Source: Alphaproteobacteria bacterium MarineAlpha3_Bin4
GTDB taxonomy: Bacteria > Pseudomonadota > Alphaproteobacteria > Rhodospirillales > Casp-alpha2
Assembly: GCA_002938045.1 (NCBI GenBank)
Contig: PTLJ01000097.1
Coordinates: forward strand, 1 to 6,426
Reading direction: 5' to 3'
DNA: 6,426 bases
The first letter of the stretch is position 1. Every line of letters begins with the position of its first letter. Made by a program: the position numbers and the translations under genes. The notes beneath the pieces were generated by a model. That model had not been told where the DNA came from and did not search any database. It saw only the letters and a program-made list of their open reading frames with translations. This document shows, one piece after another, positions 5,867 to 6,426 of the stretch.

Positions 5867-6426
5867 CTAATTGCCGTCCTTCGGTACGGGGAGCGAATTG
5901 AAGAACTGGAACAATTCCGAGCTCGGACTCAGGACCATCGTCGTCCCCTCCTGGATGGCGTTGCCGAGCGCTTCCATGGAGCGGTAAAAATCGAAGAAAT
6001 CAGGGTCCTGGCCGTAGGCTGCGTTGAGGATCTCGGTGCGCTTTCCGTCGCCTTCGCCGCGCAGGATCTCTGAGGTTTTCTTGGCTTCGGCGATGATGAT
6101 GGTGCGCGCCTTGTCGGCCTCGGCCTGGATCCTAATCTTCTCCTGTTCGCCCTTGGCTCTGAGTTCCGCCGCATGGGCGACGCGGTCGGAACGCATGCGA
6201 TTGTAGACCGCCTGCGCCGTGGTGTCCGGAAGGTCAGTGCGGCCGATACGCACGTCTATCACCTCAGTGCCGAACTCGGCCCCTTGCGCCTTCATCTGCT
6301 CTGAAATCAGATCCATCACCGCGGCTCGTTTCTCGGTCAGCATGTCGCCCAACAGGATCTTGCCGATCTCGGCGCGAATGGCGGAATTCAACCGCTTTCC
6401 GAAAACGTCGCGGAAGTTAGCGTCGG
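5867..6426 (-). CDS. hflC: HflC, subunit of the HflKC modulator of FtsH protease; N-terminus cut by the window edge
   Basis: HflC and HflK form a large membrane-anchored SPFH/band 7 assembly, facing the periplasm, that encloses FtsH and modulates its degradation of membrane proteins. The 185 complete codons seen are the C-terminal part; the family is about 290-330 residues, so the membrane anchor and first half of the band 7 domain lie beyond the right edge. Visible: the end of the SPFH domain with FRDVFGKRLNSAIRAEIG and EVIDVRIGRTDLP; a charged Ala/Glu/Lys-rich coiled coil from about RMRSDRVAHAAEL to IIIAEAKKTSEI; then the signature ILRGEGDGKRTEIL, DPDFFDFYRSMEA and MVLSPSSELFQFF near the end. 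The TTG at 6391 is not a start, because the frame continues upstream with conserved sequence. hflK is expected immediately upstream. The HflC call, rather than HflK, rests on the DPDFF...SPSSELF tail and the YjeT-like gene that follows. Confidence 0.95.
   Translation of the reverse strand, partial: DANFRDVFGKRLNSAIRAEIGKILLGDMLTEKRAAVMDLISEQMKAQGAEFGTEVIDVRIGRTDLPDTTAQAVYNRMRSDRVAHAAELRAKGEQEKIRIQAEADKARTIIIAEAKKTSEILRGEGDGKRTEILNAAYGQDPDFFDFYRSMEALGNAIQEGTTMVLSPSSELFQFFNSLPVPKDGN

Overview
The window looks like ordinary chromosomal core sequence from a GC-rich alphaproteobacterium. I infer a Rhodospirillales-like lineage from protein style and gene order, but the sequence alone does not fix the family. 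All six genes that I can support read on the minus strand. The window cuts both end genes: hflC at the right edge (upstream, N-terminus missing) and the acetolactate synthase large subunit at the left edge (downstream, C-terminus missing). I see no RNA gene, mobile element, CRISPR array or sign of recent transfer, and no gene-free stretch over 300 bases.

In the direction of transcription (right to left) the first block is membrane proteostasis. It holds hflC, then a 61-residue two-helix membrane protein of the DUF2065/YjeT family, then a periplasmic Do/DegP-type serine protease with two PDZ domains. HflC is the partner of HflK in the complex that surrounds the FtsH protease, so inner-membrane and periplasmic quality control sit side by side. 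A 192-base gap before the protease carries a candidate promoter and a small leader hairpin.

The second block is a DUF1015 (COG4198) protein of unproven function, followed after 21 bases by miaA, the tRNA A37 dimethylallyltransferase. From memory, many alphaproteobacteria have the phosphoserine phosphatase gene serB next to miaA at this locus. Here DUF1015 occupies that place, and it carries an ADGHHR motif. This is the most interesting point in the window.

The third block is ilvB, which starts branched-chain amino acid synthesis. It follows a 263-base gap with a plausible promoter, a strong GC-rich inverted repeat, a possible 16-codon leader reading frame and a good ribosome binding site, so it is probably transcribed separately and may be regulated through its leader. 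I found no convincing new biological system. The findings are modest points of context, regulation and motif variation.
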